A stretch of DNA of 64,000 bases from Pelagicoccus sp. SDUM812002 (GCF_031127835.1 NZ_JARXHX010000013.1:62001-126000); one strand, 5' to 3'. Positions 19,494 through 29,077 are shown, counted from the stretch's first letter. Translations and numbers: made by a program. The notes: generated by a model from the letters alone, not told the origin.

Positions 19494-19679
19494 TCAGATT
19501 CTAGTTTTTGGGGATTGTCTCTCAGAGTTCCAAACGGAAGCTCGACCCGTGTAAAGTGTTTATAGACTTACGGCTTTGCAACAATGTTGCGCGGAGCTAG
19601 CTTTGACGCCATTTTACCAATCACTCTTTAACGAAACAGACGTTCCACCCCAGCCCAAAAAACGAAAGCGCCTACACCC

Positions 19680-20384
19680 ATGAGCGATGAAAACCCACTC
19701 CCCCACGAGCCACTTTCCCTGATCGAAACCCGTATCCTCGGTTGCCTCATCGAAAAGGAAGCCACCACTCCTGACCTATACCCGCTTACTCTCAACAGTC
19801 TCATCAACGCCTGCAACCAGAAGAGCAACCGCTCCCCCGCGCTCGAGCTAGAAGAGGAAACTGTATCTGCTGGCCTCGAATCCTTACGCCACAAGAAGCT
19901 CGCCCTACTGGTCACCCAAACCGCAGCCCGTGTCGCAAAGTACAAGCACAGCCTCGACAACCATTATCCACTGCCCAGCCCTCAAGTTACCATCTTGGCG
20001 GAGCTCCTTCTGCGGGGACCCCAAACAGCGGGCGAGCTCCGTACCCGCTGCGAACGAATGTACCACTTCGACGGCCTCGACACGATGCGAGACGAGCTGC
20101 AGCAACTCGCGACGCGCCCGACCCCGTTGGTGATGGAGCTACCTCGCCAACCTGGCAAGAAGGACGCAAGGTTCGTCCATCTTCTAGCAGGCCCCCCAAA
20201 CTTAGAAGAACTCGCCACACCTTCAGCAACCAGTAGCGGCCCGGTCAAAGTCGATCTCGCCATCACTCTCCCCGCCGAGGCCGAGGCCCGCATCGCCGCC
20301 CTCGAAGCCACCGTATCCGAACAAGCAGGAGCCATTGCATCTCTCCGCGAGGAGCTGTCGGCCTTCCGCTCACAATTCGAATAG
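19680..20384 (+). CDS. yceH: UPF0502 (DUF480) family protein YceH
   Basis: A 234-residue DUF480 protein. The conserved N-terminus LSLIETRILGCLIEKEATTPDLYPLTLNSL and the NQKSNR block identify the family. Two winged-helix domains are predicted (about 10-85 and 95-170), followed by a linker and a short coiled coil (about 195-232, EARIAALEATVSEQAG...). The role of YceH is not established. It is monocistronic and divergent from the gsp operon. Confidence 0.93.
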   Translation: MSDENPLPHEPLSLIETRILGCLIEKEATTPDLYPLTLNSLINACNQKSNRSPALELEEETVSAGLESLRHKKLALLVTQTAARVAKYKHSLDNHYPLPSPQVTILAELLLRGPQTAGELRTRCERMYHFDGLDTMRDELQQLATRPTPLVMELPRQPGKKDARFVHLLAGPPNLEELATPSATSSGPVKVDLAITLPAEAEARIAALEATVSEQAGAIASLREELSAFRSQFE

Positions 20385-20653
20385 CTCGTGCCTCCAAAAG
20401 TGCTTGAGCTCTCGCTCGGCTCGGAGCACAGGAGGACGGAGACTGCTGCCGGGCACGTGTTTACTGACTCGCTCCTCCTCTAGGGCAACTTAGTAGCCGC
20501 ACCCTAGGCAAAAAGGGTCCAGCCTGCGGAAAAAGCGGTACCTTTCTGCCGATTTCCCACTGGGACAATTTTTCCTCAGACCTCAGAAAGATTGTCAATC
20601 AGCGACTTACATAAGTTGGCGCGACCATAGCTAAGTTTGCCGCCGTAAACCTT

Positions 20654-21256
20654 ATGATCGCATCGATGAAAGTGACAGAAAGAGCGCAGGAGCGCTGGGA
20701 CGCCATAGTAACGCGTTTCCGCCACGCCTGTATCCTCCACCGTGATGGCAAGGAGTGGGAATCGCGTCGCATCATCAAGGAGGAGCTGCCTCCCCTCATC
20801 AAGCAGTGGATGCAGATGCTACCCTCAGGTTTGAAGGAAGACGCCAAAGCAGACCTGCGCGACATGTTCACCCGCGAGCAGAGCATCGTCGACCAAGGCC
20901 AGAAGCTGCAAAGACTTTTCAAGGAAACCCTCGTCAAACGCATCATACCGCAAGTCGAAGAGCGCATCGCTGCCAAATACCGCTCCCTCTACGTCACCCG
21001 GATGGAGCAACAGAAGGCCAAACGCCAAGAGGAACTCGCCGGCTCTTGGGTCCGACCTACCTACAGCGACGAGAAAAAGCCTATCACCTTCGGCTTTCAG
21101 GCCGGCGACCGCCGCGTGAAGCTCGGAGACGTCAGCGAGATGATCGATGCCCTACAAGGAGCTGACAACGAAATCCTCGCCAACGAAATCCTCTCACTCG
21201 ACGACATCGTGCAAGAAATGAACGACGCCCAAATCGATCCTATTCTGAAAAGCTAG
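20654..21256 (+). CDS. Unknown helical protein paired with a MamK-like actin
   Basis: A 200-residue, highly charged and mostly helical protein without signal peptide or membrane segment. The N-terminal half (20-110) is rich in Lys, Glu and Arg and may form a helical bundle or coiled coil. The C-terminal part (140-195) ends with a conserved-looking acidic region LSLDDIVQEMNDAQIDPIL. It lies 54 bases upstream of the actin-like gene, same strand, and is probably co-transcribed. I do not recognise a family. A role as a filament-binding or nucleation partner is a guess from the pairing. Start could also be the ATG at 20666. Confidence 0.75.
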   Translation: MIASMKVTERAQERWDAIVTRFRHACILHRDGKEWESRRIIKEELPPLIKQWMQMLPSGLKEDAKADLRDMFTREQSIVDQGQKLQRLFKETLVKRIIPQVEERIAAKYRSLYVTRMEQQKAKRQEELAGSWVRPTYSDEKKPITFGFQAGDRRVKLGDVSEMIDALQGADNEILANEILSLDDIVQEMNDAQIDPILKS

Positions 21257-21310
21257 TTCCGCACGATACGTCCCCTGCATCAACGAAACGAAATCTAACC
21301 GACCACGAAA

Positions 21311-22429
21311 ATGAGTATCACAACATCCAAAACCGCACCCAAGAAAACACAAGCGAAGGAGACCGAACAGGAACTCCTTCTTGTCGGGCTCGACCTCGGC
21401 ACCAACACCACCTGCATCCAAGTTGCCAAGCCTACGACCGGAAAGGTTATCGCCTCTGAGCTCATCCCCTCCATCGTCGGCTACACCACCGAAGGCATCC
21501 TTCCAGGCATCATTCCTGGCGACGCAACAGCCCTCTACGGACAGCTCGCGCTCAAGTACAAGCTTCACCTCAATCTCATCCAACCTCTCCGCGACGGTAT
21601 CATCGCAGATATGGATGCAGCTCGCGACTTTCTCGTACACATCAAGGAAACAGCCGGTATCTCTCCTGACGCAGAAGTACGTGCCGTAATCGGCATGCCG
21701 GCCAACGCCGACACCGAAGCGCGCGAGAACACTCGCCTCGCAGTCACCGGCATCTTCGACAAGGTCATCCTCATCCCTGAGCCCTTCCTAGCCGCTCTCG
21801 GTAGCCGCGACGAAGCCCAGCTCGTCAAGGCCAACTATGTTGACCCAGTCTGCAACTCCCTCTTCGTGGACATTGGCGCCGGCTCGACCGACGTCTGCCT
21901 CATCCAAGGCTACTACCCGGACGCCGAGGACCAAATATCTTTCGCTTTCGCAGGCGACGCTGTCGACGAGTCCATCCAAGACTCTCTTCTGAACAAGTAC
22001 CCAGACAGCCAGATCTCCATCGCCAAGTGCCGCGAGATCAAGGAAAAGCACTCTTTCGTTCAGGGTTCTACCCAGCACGCGACGCATCCCGTCATGATCA
22101 GCGGCAAGATCAAGCAGCTCGAAGTGTCCGATGCTGTCGGCACCGCTTGCGACACCTTGCTCAAGAAAATTTACGAAGCCGTCCGCAATCTAATAGTAAA
22201 GGCTGACCCAGACAGCATCCCTGACCTCCTGCAGAACATCATCATCACCGGTGGCGGAAGCATGATCAAGGGACTCGACTCAGCCCTGCAGAAGCTCCTT
22301 TCCGAGGAGGGCTTCGAAGGCTGCAAGGTCACCAGCGTGGGCGAGGACTACAAGATTCGCGTCGCGACCGGCGCCATCACAGCAGCATTCCAAGCTAAGG
22401 AACGCCAATGGCAGACCCTGCTCCGATAG
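21311..22429 (+). CDS. MamK-like actin-like ATPase
   Basis: A 372-residue bacterial actin. Motifs are phosphate-1 GLDLGTNTT (residues 26-34), IPEPF with E157, phosphate-2 VDIGAGSTD (186-194) and adenosine loop ITGGGSMIKG (312-321). Several stretches read more like the magnetosome filament protein MamK than MreB: VIGMPA, PDAEDQISFAFAGDAVDE, EKHSFV and LLQNIIITGGGS. E157 and D187 match the catalytic positions described for MamK, so ATP hydrolysis is plausible. A polar 22-residue N-terminal extension precedes the fold, and there is no obvious amphipathic membrane helix. No magnetosome genes are nearby, so the cargo or position-marking role is unknown. A general 'rod-shape-determining protein' label would be less precise. 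Confidence 0.88.
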   Translation: MSITTSKTAPKKTQAKETEQELLLVGLDLGTNTTCIQVAKPTTGKVIASELIPSIVGYTTEGILPGIIPGDATALYGQLALKYKLHLNLIQPLRDGIIADMDAARDFLVHIKETAGISPDAEVRAVIGMPANADTEARENTRLAVTGIFDKVILIPEPFLAALGSRDEAQLVKANYVDPVCNSLFVDIGAGSTDVCLIQGYYPDAEDQISFAFAGDAVDESIQDSLLNKYPDSQISIAKCREIKEKHSFVQGSTQHATHPVMISGKIKQLEVSDAVGTACDTLLKKIYEAVRNLIVKADPDSIPDLLQNIIITGGGSMIKGLDSALQKLLSEEGFEGCKVTSVGEDYKIRVATGAITAAFQAKERQWQTLLR

Positions 22430-22867
22430 AACATTTTTAGGTAGTAAGTAGATAAGGTAGCAACAACGCCCCTCACAATTTGTGGTGCAGGAATAGGATG
22501 GCGGGCTCTGGGAAACCGGGGCCCGCCTTTATTTGTGCAGCTTCTTTGGTCCGTCCATAGACTAAACCAGTTCGTTCAGCTGGCATGCACCCAGCATTCA
22601 CCCTAGCGGCAGTCGAAGAAAAGAGCTTGCGCCCATTGGTACTAGCACCTGCTCCGCCCCCTAATCTTGTTTTACTAGGAATTTTACGTCCGCCCGGCTA
22701 AACCGCCGAAATGCCCGAAATCTCCGGCAAAATGGTGCTCCTCCCCTCTAACCTATCCGCAAGAACCCATCGACGCAGAGCTTTTCACTCCACGGAACCT
22801 GCGCATTGGCGCTTAAGAAAAAGATCCGCTGTCCGTAATTCAAAGGAGCAAAAGGAAATCTCTTATA
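22430..22867. other. 438-base intergenic region
   Basis: Apart from the terminator at 22500-22534 I find no reading frame or RNA gene here. The last 30 bases carry AAGGAGCAAAAGGAAA before the response regulator start, so ribosome binding for that gene lies at its end. Confidence 0.6.
22500..22534 (+). terminator. Intrinsic terminator of the MamK-like operon
   Basis: GGCGGGC at 22500-22506 pairs with GCCCGCC at 22521-22527 around a 14-base loop, followed directly by TTTATTT. It lies 71 bases after the stop of the actin-like gene. Confidence 0.85.
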
Positions 22868-23506
22868 ATGAAAAGCGTCGTAATAATTGAAGATCAAACC
22901 GCAATCCGAGAAATGGTCTCTGAGTTCATCTCCATGCTTCCGGGCTACGAGATCGTGGGCTCATTCGGGACTGGAGAAGAAGGATTGCAAGGGTGTATCA
23001 AGCTAAAGCCCGAGACCGTTATCCTCGACGTCGGCCTTCCTGAGCTCAGCGGAACAGAAGTTCTGCGTGGCCTAACCCTGCATGTCCCCGGTGTGAAAGT
23101 ACTCGTATTCTCTGGTAGAGCGAGTTCCGCTAACATCCGCGAATTGCTGTCGGCCGGAGCACAAGGATACGTCGACAAGATGGACGGGTTCGATGAGTTC
23201 AAGAAAGCTCTCGATATCATCTCTGGCGGAGGCACTTTCATCGGACCGAAGATGGCTAGCGTCATGCGCTCGCTCATCCTCAATCCAGATGCCGCTTCCA
23301 GCGAAATCCCTCTATCCGATCGCGAAAAGCAAATCTTGCAGCTCGTGGCCGAGTCTTTCTCTACCAAGGAGATCGCATCCCGCTTGAACATATCCGTTCG
23401 TACCGTGGACAACCATCGCACGAACATCATGCGCAAGCTAAACCTGCACGACGTAGCAGCGCTCACCCGCTACGCCATCAAGCACGAGCTCATCTCGCTC
23501 ACTTGA
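22868..23506 (+). CDS. NarL/LuxR-type response regulator
   Basis: A 212-residue two-component response regulator. The receiver domain spans 1-120, with acidic pocket ED (8-9), phospho-acceptor D54 (VILDVGLPELSG) and the switch residues near SGR. The LuxR-type helix-turn-helix spans 145-208 (LSDREKQILQLVAES, STKEIASRLNISVRTVDNHR). It is 186 bases ahead of a hybrid histidine kinase in the same direction and may be its partner, though that kinase has its own receiver. AAGGA lies about 11 bases before the ATG. Target genes are unknown. Confidence 0.92.
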   Translation: MKSVVIIEDQTAIREMVSEFISMLPGYEIVGSFGTGEEGLQGCIKLKPETVILDVGLPELSGTEVLRGLTLHVPGVKVLVFSGRASSANIRELLSAGAQGYVDKMDGFDEFKKALDIISGGGTFIGPKMASVMRSLILNPDAASSEIPLSDREKQILQLVAESFSTKEIASRLNISVRTVDNHRTNIMRKLNLHDVAALTRYAIKHELISLT

Positions 23507-23602
23507 TCCGCCGCGCAGGATTTTTAAAAGAACACCTATTCCACTCAAAGCATCACCGGTACGGGTGGCCAAGACGGCCCCGATCGATGACTTTTTCTAA
23601 CA

Positions 23603-23634
23603 GCCGCGTTCGGGTTTCACCACCCGATCGCGGC
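23603..23634 (+). repeat. Strong hairpin between response regulator and histidine kinase genes
   Basis: A 12-base arm at 23604-23615 (CCGCG, TT, CGGGT) faces 23622-23633 (ACCCG, AT, CGCGG) with one T-T mismatch and a 6-base loop; G23603 and C23634 extend it. There is no T-run after it on the plus strand, so it may act as an RNA processing or attenuating stem, or as a Rho-assisted terminator. Confidence 0.55.
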
Positions 23635-23692
23635 GCTGAGCTAAAAGGATTTAGCTCACACTATCAGATAGCACCACCCACGGACGGACAGA

Positions 23693-26077
23693 ATGCTTCG
23701 CGAAAGCAATAGCAACCCTACTCAACAGCCTGCAGGATCACGTCGTACTGACTTATCCAGGATACCAGGCGAGCCCCCCTTTGCCTCGGACCGCATATCC
23801 AAGCAAGGAACGACTGCACCTGCCCTGAATTGGAATTTCTTCGCTGGCTTGAGCACCGCCGGCGAAAACGCAGCCTACTCGCTGCACAACGGCAAACTCA
23901 CTTTCGTCGACTGCGACCTAAACACTGACCGAGTGTGGGGACTCGCTCCAGGGCAAGCCAAGACGACCAGCCTCGCGCTCCTCGTCAACGACGCGCCCGC
24001 CCTCAAGGATTGGCTATTTAGCATCGATCCCGATACCACTGCCCCCGACTTCAAGGCTTCCCTCGCTGCCCCCGGATCCACTGGCCATGCTCTTCTGCTC
24101 AAGGCCTTCCCTCTCTTCGTATCTCCGGATCCAGAGCGGAGCCGCATCGTCATCAAGGCAGTGCAAACAAATGAAGCACCTGAGAGCGCTAAGGCATTCC
24201 CGGTAAACCTAAATCTCTCTTCGACCCACGAATTCAACGGACGCTTCAAAACCGCATCCCTTTCTTGGGCCGACCTTCTCGGCACTGGCATCGAGCAAGT
24301 CCGTGAACTCAATCTTAACGACATCGTAGTTCCGGCCGATTCCGATCGACTCGCAAACTATCTCGCCGAAGCCAAAGAATCTGACTCGGTCAAGTCGTGT
24401 ATCGTCCGGCTTCGAGCCGATGCAGGAAGAATAAAGTCCGTTCTGCTCTCTGCACGCCATGACGCTGGAAACAGCAAGCTAGTGATCGAAGCGAAGAACA
24501 TGACCGTGGAGGGAAACAACCCCGCCATGGACCTGCTCAAGACCTCCGTCGAACTAGTGAAGGAATCTGTCCTCCTTCTCATGCGTTCAGGACCAAGCTT
24601 CCGCATTTGCTACGCAAATAGAGCTTTCGAGCACATGACCGGCTACCGCTACTCGAAAGTAGCCGGATCCTCGCTCGCCTGCCTGCACGGCCCAAAGACC
24701 AACGCCCGAGCAATCCTCGCCATCGAGGAGTGCCTGCAGGACCAAGCCGAACACAACGGCAACATCCTGTTGTATCGTAAAAGTGGAGACGCCTTCTGGG
24801 CCAATGCCTATCTCACTCCCCTCCGCGACGAATCAGGCACCGCCAACTATTTCGCCGTCATCCTCGAAGACGCCACCGAAGTCCGAAACGTCTCCGACGA
24901 ACTCGCTAAGAAAAACGTCGAGCTTCACGACGCCCTGAAGGACCTGAAGGAAACCCAGAAAAATCTCATCCAACAGGAAAGCCTGCGCGCCCTCGGGCAA
25001 ATGGCCTCCGGAATCGCGCACGACTTCAACAATCTGCTCGCTCCCATCCTCGGCTTCTCGGAGCTGCTCCTTACTGTCCCCAAAACCATGCAGGACAAAG
25101 GAAAGCTCACTTCCTACTTAAAGAAAATCCAGACCGCCGCCCAAGACGGTGCGGCAGTGGTGAGTCGCCTCCGCGAATTCTATCGTTCCCAGAACAGTCC
25201 GGAAGAGTTCATCCAAATCCTTCCCGACGAACTACTCTGGCAGGTCAAGGAACTCACCCGCCACAGATGGAAGAACCAGGCGGAGGCGAAGGGCCTAAAT
25301 ATCGATTTTCAGATGAGTATGTCATCCGGCCGCCCTATCTTGGGCAATGAGCCGGAACTCCGCCAAGTCTTCACCAACCTCATAATCAACGCGGTCGACG
25401 CCATGACCCACGACGGCGGCATCACCGCTAGCGTGGCCGATAGAGACGATAAAGTTCGCATCACCATCGAGGATAGCGGCTGCGGCATGAACGAGGAAAC
25501 CCGCCAGAAGTGCCTCGAACCTTTCTACACGACCAAAGGCAAGCTCGGAACCGGCCTGGGACTCTCCATCGTCTTCGGTGTCGTCCAGCGCCACCACGGA
25601 ACTTTTAACATTGAGTCCGAAGAAGGCGTAGGCACTCGGATCATCATGGAATTCCCAGCGGTCAAACGGAAAATCAGGGAGGAATTAGATGTGTGCTCCA
25701 ATACCAAAATGAGATCTCTCCGCATCATGCTCGTCGACGACGAGGAAGTCCTCCTCGAAGTCATCTCCGAACTCCTCGCCAGCGGAGGCCATACTGTCGA
25801 CGTCTACGGTGACCCGAACAGCGCCATCAAAGCCTTCGAGCACAAGAAATACGACCTCGTCATAACAGACCGGGCCATGCCGCTGATGAGCGGAGACCAA
25901 CTCGCCGCCGCCATCAAGCAGGTCGCTCCGCAAACCCCAATCTACATGATCACTGGTTTCGGCGATATGATTAAGGACACCGGCGAAAAGCCCGAGTACA
26001 TCGACGAAGTCCTCGCCAAGCCCGTCCCCCTCGACGTGCTGAACCGCAAGCTGGCGGAGATTGCCTCCAAAAAGTAA
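23693..26077 (+). CDS. Hybrid sensor histidine kinase with PAS domain and C-terminal receiver
   Basis: A 794-residue soluble hybrid kinase. Residues 1-270 are of uncertain, PAS-like character. A clear PAS domain follows at about 285-400 (FRICYANRAFEHMTGYRYSK). Next come a short coiled coil, a HisKA-type dimerisation helix with phospho-accepting H443 in MASGIAHDFNNLL, and an HATPase domain (N-box NLIINAVDA, DSGCGM, TGLGLS). The receiver domain at about 670-790 has D726 in VITDRAMPLMSG. No membrane helix is seen, so it senses a cytoplasmic signal. The GIAHDFNN form is typical of kinases related to the CckA/NtrB group. It may deliver phosphate to the upstream NarL-type regulator through an unlinked phosphotransfer protein. 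Confidence 0.93.
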   Translation: MLRESNSNPTQQPAGSRRTDLSRIPGEPPFASDRISKQGTTAPALNWNFFAGLSTAGENAAYSLHNGKLTFVDCDLNTDRVWGLAPGQAKTTSLALLVNDAPALKDWLFSIDPDTTAPDFKASLAAPGSTGHALLLKAFPLFVSPDPERSRIVIKAVQTNEAPESAKAFPVNLNLSSTHEFNGRFKTASLSWADLLGTGIEQVRELNLNDIVVPADSDRLANYLAEAKESDSVKSCIVRLRADAGRIKSVLLSARHDAGNSKLVIEAKNMTVEGNNPAMDLLKTSVELVKESVLLLMRSGPSFRICYANRAFEHMTGYRYSKVAGSSLACLHGPKTNARAILAIEECLQDQAEHNGNILLYRKSGDAFWANAYLTPLRDESGTANYFAVILEDATEVRNVSDELAKKNVELHDALKDLKETQKNLIQQESLRALGQMASGIAHDFNNLLAPILGFSELLLTVPKTMQDKGKLTSYLKKIQTAAQDGAAVVSRLREFYRSQNSPEEFIQILPDELLWQVKELTRHRWKNQAEAKGLNIDFQMSMSSGRPILGNEPELRQVFTNLIINAVDAMTHDGGITASVADRDDKVRITIEDSGCGMNEETRQKCLEPFYTTKGKLGTGLGLSIVFGVVQRHHGTFNIESEEGVGTRIIMEFPAVKRKIREELDVCSNTKMRSLRIMLVDDEEVLLEVISELLASGGHTVDVYGDPNSAIKAFEHKKYDLVITDRAMPLMSGDQLAAAIKQVAPQTPIYMITGFGDMIKDTGEKPEYIDEVLAKPVPLDVLNRKLAEIASKK

Positions 26078-26263
26078 GCCAGCCAAAGAGCCAGCTTCCC
26101 CTCTCCCGCAGTAGGCATCAAAAAGCCATTCGATTAGCGGTGTCTAATACAGTCTAATAAGAGACTGCACACGGGTCCAGATCAGCAAGACTTGGAACCC
26201 GCAATGCGCTAGGATTGTCGTCCGGTCATTCACGTATCCGACCCCGACCCAATACCCGAGCGC

Positions 26264-28036
26264 ATGAAATCAGTTGTACTACCCCTTCTTCTCGCATTCA
26301 CATTGCACCTGCCCGCAGGCGGACAAGAGATCGCTCACCGAAAAGCAGACCTGACAGTGCAGGTCCAGTCGACTTCCGGCGCTCCGATCGACGGCGCCAC
26401 CGTCGAGGTCGAAATGCTAAACCACGCCTTCCGCTTCGGCTGCGCCGTTGAGCACCGCATCATCGACCCCAACTCGAACGACTACGACCCCTTTACCGTC
26501 GAGAAGCTCCAGGAATACTTCAACTCCGCCACCTACGGAAACATCATGAAGTGGAGTTACTACGAGGACCGCACCGAGGAGGTGAACCTCGCCATTGCCG
26601 CCCTTCCCCAAACCTTCAACGCCTTCGACGGACCGGATAAGCTCCGCCTCCGCGGACACGTCACCATTTGGGGCGCCGATTACCAGCTCCCCGCTCAACT
26701 AAAAAACAACCAAAACCCCAGCGCCGAAACCGTCCACAACCTCATTATCGACCACGTAGAAGCCTACCACACCACATACAAAGACGCCGGCATCGACAGT
26801 TTCGACTTATACAACGAGCACTTCAACGTCCCCGAGCTACTCGTCGACCGCATTGCCGACAAAAACGATACGGCAGCCCAAGCCGCCGAGGTTGCCACTT
26901 GGTTCAATAAAGCCAAAGATGCCGATCCAAGCGCCAACCTCTTCATCAACGATTTTAACATTCTCAACGACTGGAGCGGGACCGACAACCAAGTAAAAGC
27001 CTACAAGACTTTCATCGACGCGGTCCGCGACGCTGGCGGCCTTATCGACGGCATCGGTCTACAGGCTCATATGGATCACCCCAATATCCCCAAGGCCGTA
27101 ATCGTTCGCCGCCTCGATCTGCTCGCGGCACCGATGGCTCCCACCGAAAACCACCCCAACGGCCTACCTGGGCTCCGCATCGAAATCACAGAGCTCGATA
27201 TGGCCGTCAAGAACGAGATTCACAACGCCAGCTGGGTTCCTTGGACAACCCCCACCATGGAAGACCAGGTCGCCCTCACCGACTCCGTGATCACCGCCGC
27301 CTTCGAACACCCAGCCGTCGACGGCATCACCATATGGGGACTAGACGACCTAACTCACTGGCGCGGCAACTCCATCATGTACGACAACATGGCGGAGGGC
27401 AGTACGTCGAACAACCGTATTCCCGAGGATCCCGCGCTCAAAGAAACCGGCCAACTCTGGATAGATAAGGTCAAAGGCGAATGGTGGGAAGACCACAACG
27501 GCAGCTCGTCCTCTACGGGCAAATACGTCGCCAACACCTTCAAAGGCACCCACCGCGTCACCGTAACCTTCAATGGCGAGACCAAAGAGCAAATCGTCTC
27601 CCTCACCGACAGCGGCACCACCACCTTCCAATTCGCCGCGGAAGCCGCCGATGCCACCACCTACGACGCCTGGATAGACTTCATCGATTGGGGCCAAGCC
27701 TCCAGCCTCCGCGACGCTGACCCAGACCAAGACGGCCGTACCAACCTCGCCGAATTCGTCGACGGCACCGACCCACTCGCCGACGACCGGGCAAAATCAC
27801 CCCGTATCATTGCCAGTGCTCCAGCTGACACCTCCATCCAGTACTCCCTCCGCGCCGCCGACACTTCCCTCGCAGTCACCATCTACTCCTCGCCAGACAT
27901 GGTAAACTGGACCCTCTACCCTGTTGCTGAACGCATCTACTTTCCCTCCATCGAGGACGGCATAGCCACCTACACCATCCCCATTCCCGAGGTCGAAAAA
28001 ACCACCTTCTTCCAAATCCGCATCTCCGAAATCTAG
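26264..28036 (+). CDS. Secreted GH10 endo-1,4-beta-xylanase
   Basis: A 590-residue secreted glycoside hydrolase. The signal peptide ends near HLPAGGQ (residue 21). A beta-sandwich-like segment (25-65) leads into a GH10 barrel (about 75-420). The acid/base is E185 in DLYNEHFN and the nucleophile E310 in RIEITELDM; both are the family signatures. Downstream are about 60 residues of beta-rich linker, an Asp-rich calcium-binding repeat (DADPDQDGRTNLAEF, about 484-500) and a further beta domain to the C-terminus. It should cut xylan or related beta-1,4 glycans outside the cytoplasm. Export could be through the type II system encoded in the same window, but that is inference. Confidence 0.93.
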   Translation: MKSVVLPLLLAFTLHLPAGGQEIAHRKADLTVQVQSTSGAPIDGATVEVEMLNHAFRFGCAVEHRIIDPNSNDYDPFTVEKLQEYFNSATYGNIMKWSYYEDRTEEVNLAIAALPQTFNAFDGPDKLRLRGHVTIWGADYQLPAQLKNNQNPSAETVHNLIIDHVEAYHTTYKDAGIDSFDLYNEHFNVPELLVDRIADKNDTAAQAAEVATWFNKAKDADPSANLFINDFNILNDWSGTDNQVKAYKTFIDAVRDAGGLIDGIGLQAHMDHPNIPKAVIVRRLDLLAAPMAPTENHPNGLPGLRIEITELDMAVKNEIHNASWVPWTTPTMEDQVALTDSVITAAFEHPAVDGITIWGLDDLTHWRGNSIMYDNMAEGSTSNNRIPEDPALKETGQLWIDKVKGEWWEDHNGSSSSTGKYVANTFKGTHRVTVTFNGETKEQIVSLTDSGTTTFQFAAEAADATTYDAWIDFIDWGQASSLRDADPDQDGRTNLAEFVDGTDPLADDRAKSPRIIASAPADTSIQYSLRAADTSLAVTIYSSPDMVNWTLYPVAERIYFPSIEDGIATYTIPIPEVEKTTFFQIRISEI

Positions 28037-28156
28037 ACGGTACACGACGGTGTGGCGCGATACAGCCTCGGCTCGTGCCAGCTCGTCTACAATCTGTCGG
28101 ACGAAACTCGTCTAATTCCCTCGATCCTCACCCGATAGACCGCTCCTGCTAACGCC

Positions 28157-29077
28157 CTAAAGAAAAAAGCCCTGCTGCCGGTCGCTGATCTCCATCCCTG
28201 CCTTTTCCATCACCTTTAACCAATCCTCCCAAGCGGATCGCTTGTCGCGCTTGGTGTCATTGCGCAATAAATACGATGGATGGTAGGTCGGCATCACTGG
28301 CACACCTTCGAAGGTTTGCCACTGTCCTTTCAATTCCCTCAAAGAGCGGAAGGAATCCGCGCCCAACAGCCCCTTGGCTGCGGTAGCGCCGAGCGCCACG
28401 ATCAGCTTCGGTTTCACAACTTCTAGCTGAGCCTTCAAGTAAGGCAGGCAAAAATTCATTTCTTCAATCGTCGGCGGACGATTACCCGTGGGAGTCGGCA
28501 TCTCGGGACGCCAATTCATGATGTTGCCGATGTACACGTCTTCGCGCTTCAAGCCCATGGCCCCAATCATCTTGTTCAGCAATTGGCCGGCCTTGCCGAC
28601 AAACGGCTCACCCTTGATTTCCTCATCCGCGCCGGGTGCTTCTCCACAGAAAAAAATATCCGCATCCAAATTTCCGATACCAAAAACAACCTTCTTGCCA
28701 GGCTTCACCCGCTCGTTGCAAGTCTTGCACTCAAGCACCTTCTCACGCAGCGCCTCCCATCGTTTCCGTTTATCCCCTTCGGGTAAGAGAATGCTCGGCG
28801 GACGAGGGAGCTTGGCGCCGTAAGTTTGTTTCGCCGCTGCTTTTTTCGTATCGGTCTTTGTCTCGACCAAGACCTTATCGAAGTCCTTCACGCTGGCAGA
28901 GCGCACGCGATCAGGAATGGAATCCAAGACTGCTGCTCGCGTTGTCGCAGCAACCGGTGAACCTTTCGAAAACTTCTTGAGCGACTGTATTGCCGCGTCG
29001 GATACATTGACCCGAGTAACGCCAGATTTCCGCAGACGCTTCAACTCCTCTATCAATGCCTCGACTTCCGCTCTCAT
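28157..29077 (-). CDS. Uracil-DNA glycosylase, family 4-like
   Basis: A 306-residue DNA repair enzyme. A variable N-terminus (1-105) precedes the UDG domain. Motif A is GEAPGADEE (145-153), with the uracil pocket region EPFVGKAGQLL, and motif B is PTYHPSYLL (263-271). Three cysteines expected for the 4Fe-4S cluster are visible (C117, C120 and C210). The usual fourth, in the NVVKCRPP region, is replaced by W189 in NIMNWRPEMP. A Trp at this place is found in some related glycosylases. Its gene overlaps the riboflavin synthase gene by 4 bases. It is likely to excise uracil from DNA, but cluster integrity needs testing. Confidence 0.9.
   Translation of the reverse strand: MRAEVEALIEELKRLRKSGVTRVNVSDAAIQSLKKFSKGSPVAATTRAAVLDSIPDRVRSASVKDFDKVLVETKTDTKKAAAKQTYGAKLPRPPSILLPEGDKRKRWEALREKVLECKTCNERVKPGKKVVFGIGNLDADIFFCGEAPGADEEIKGEPFVGKAGQLLNKMIGAMGLKREDVYIGNIMNWRPEMPTPTGNRPPTIEEMNFCLPYLKAQLEVVKPKLIVALGATAAKGLLGADSFRSLRELKGQWQTFEGVPVMPTYHPSYLLRNDTKRDKRSAWEDWLKVMEKAGMEISDRQQGFFL

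Noticed and set aside
20755-21165. A second plus-strand frame inside the unknown gene before the MamK-like gene
   Set aside because: Arg/His/Pro-rich sequence, no start signal, fully nested in a frame with better codon use.
23507-23600. A terminator after the response regulator
   Set aside because: GGCC-AAGA-GGCC-like pairing near 23563 is weak and its following T-run is 15 bases away; not enough for a call.
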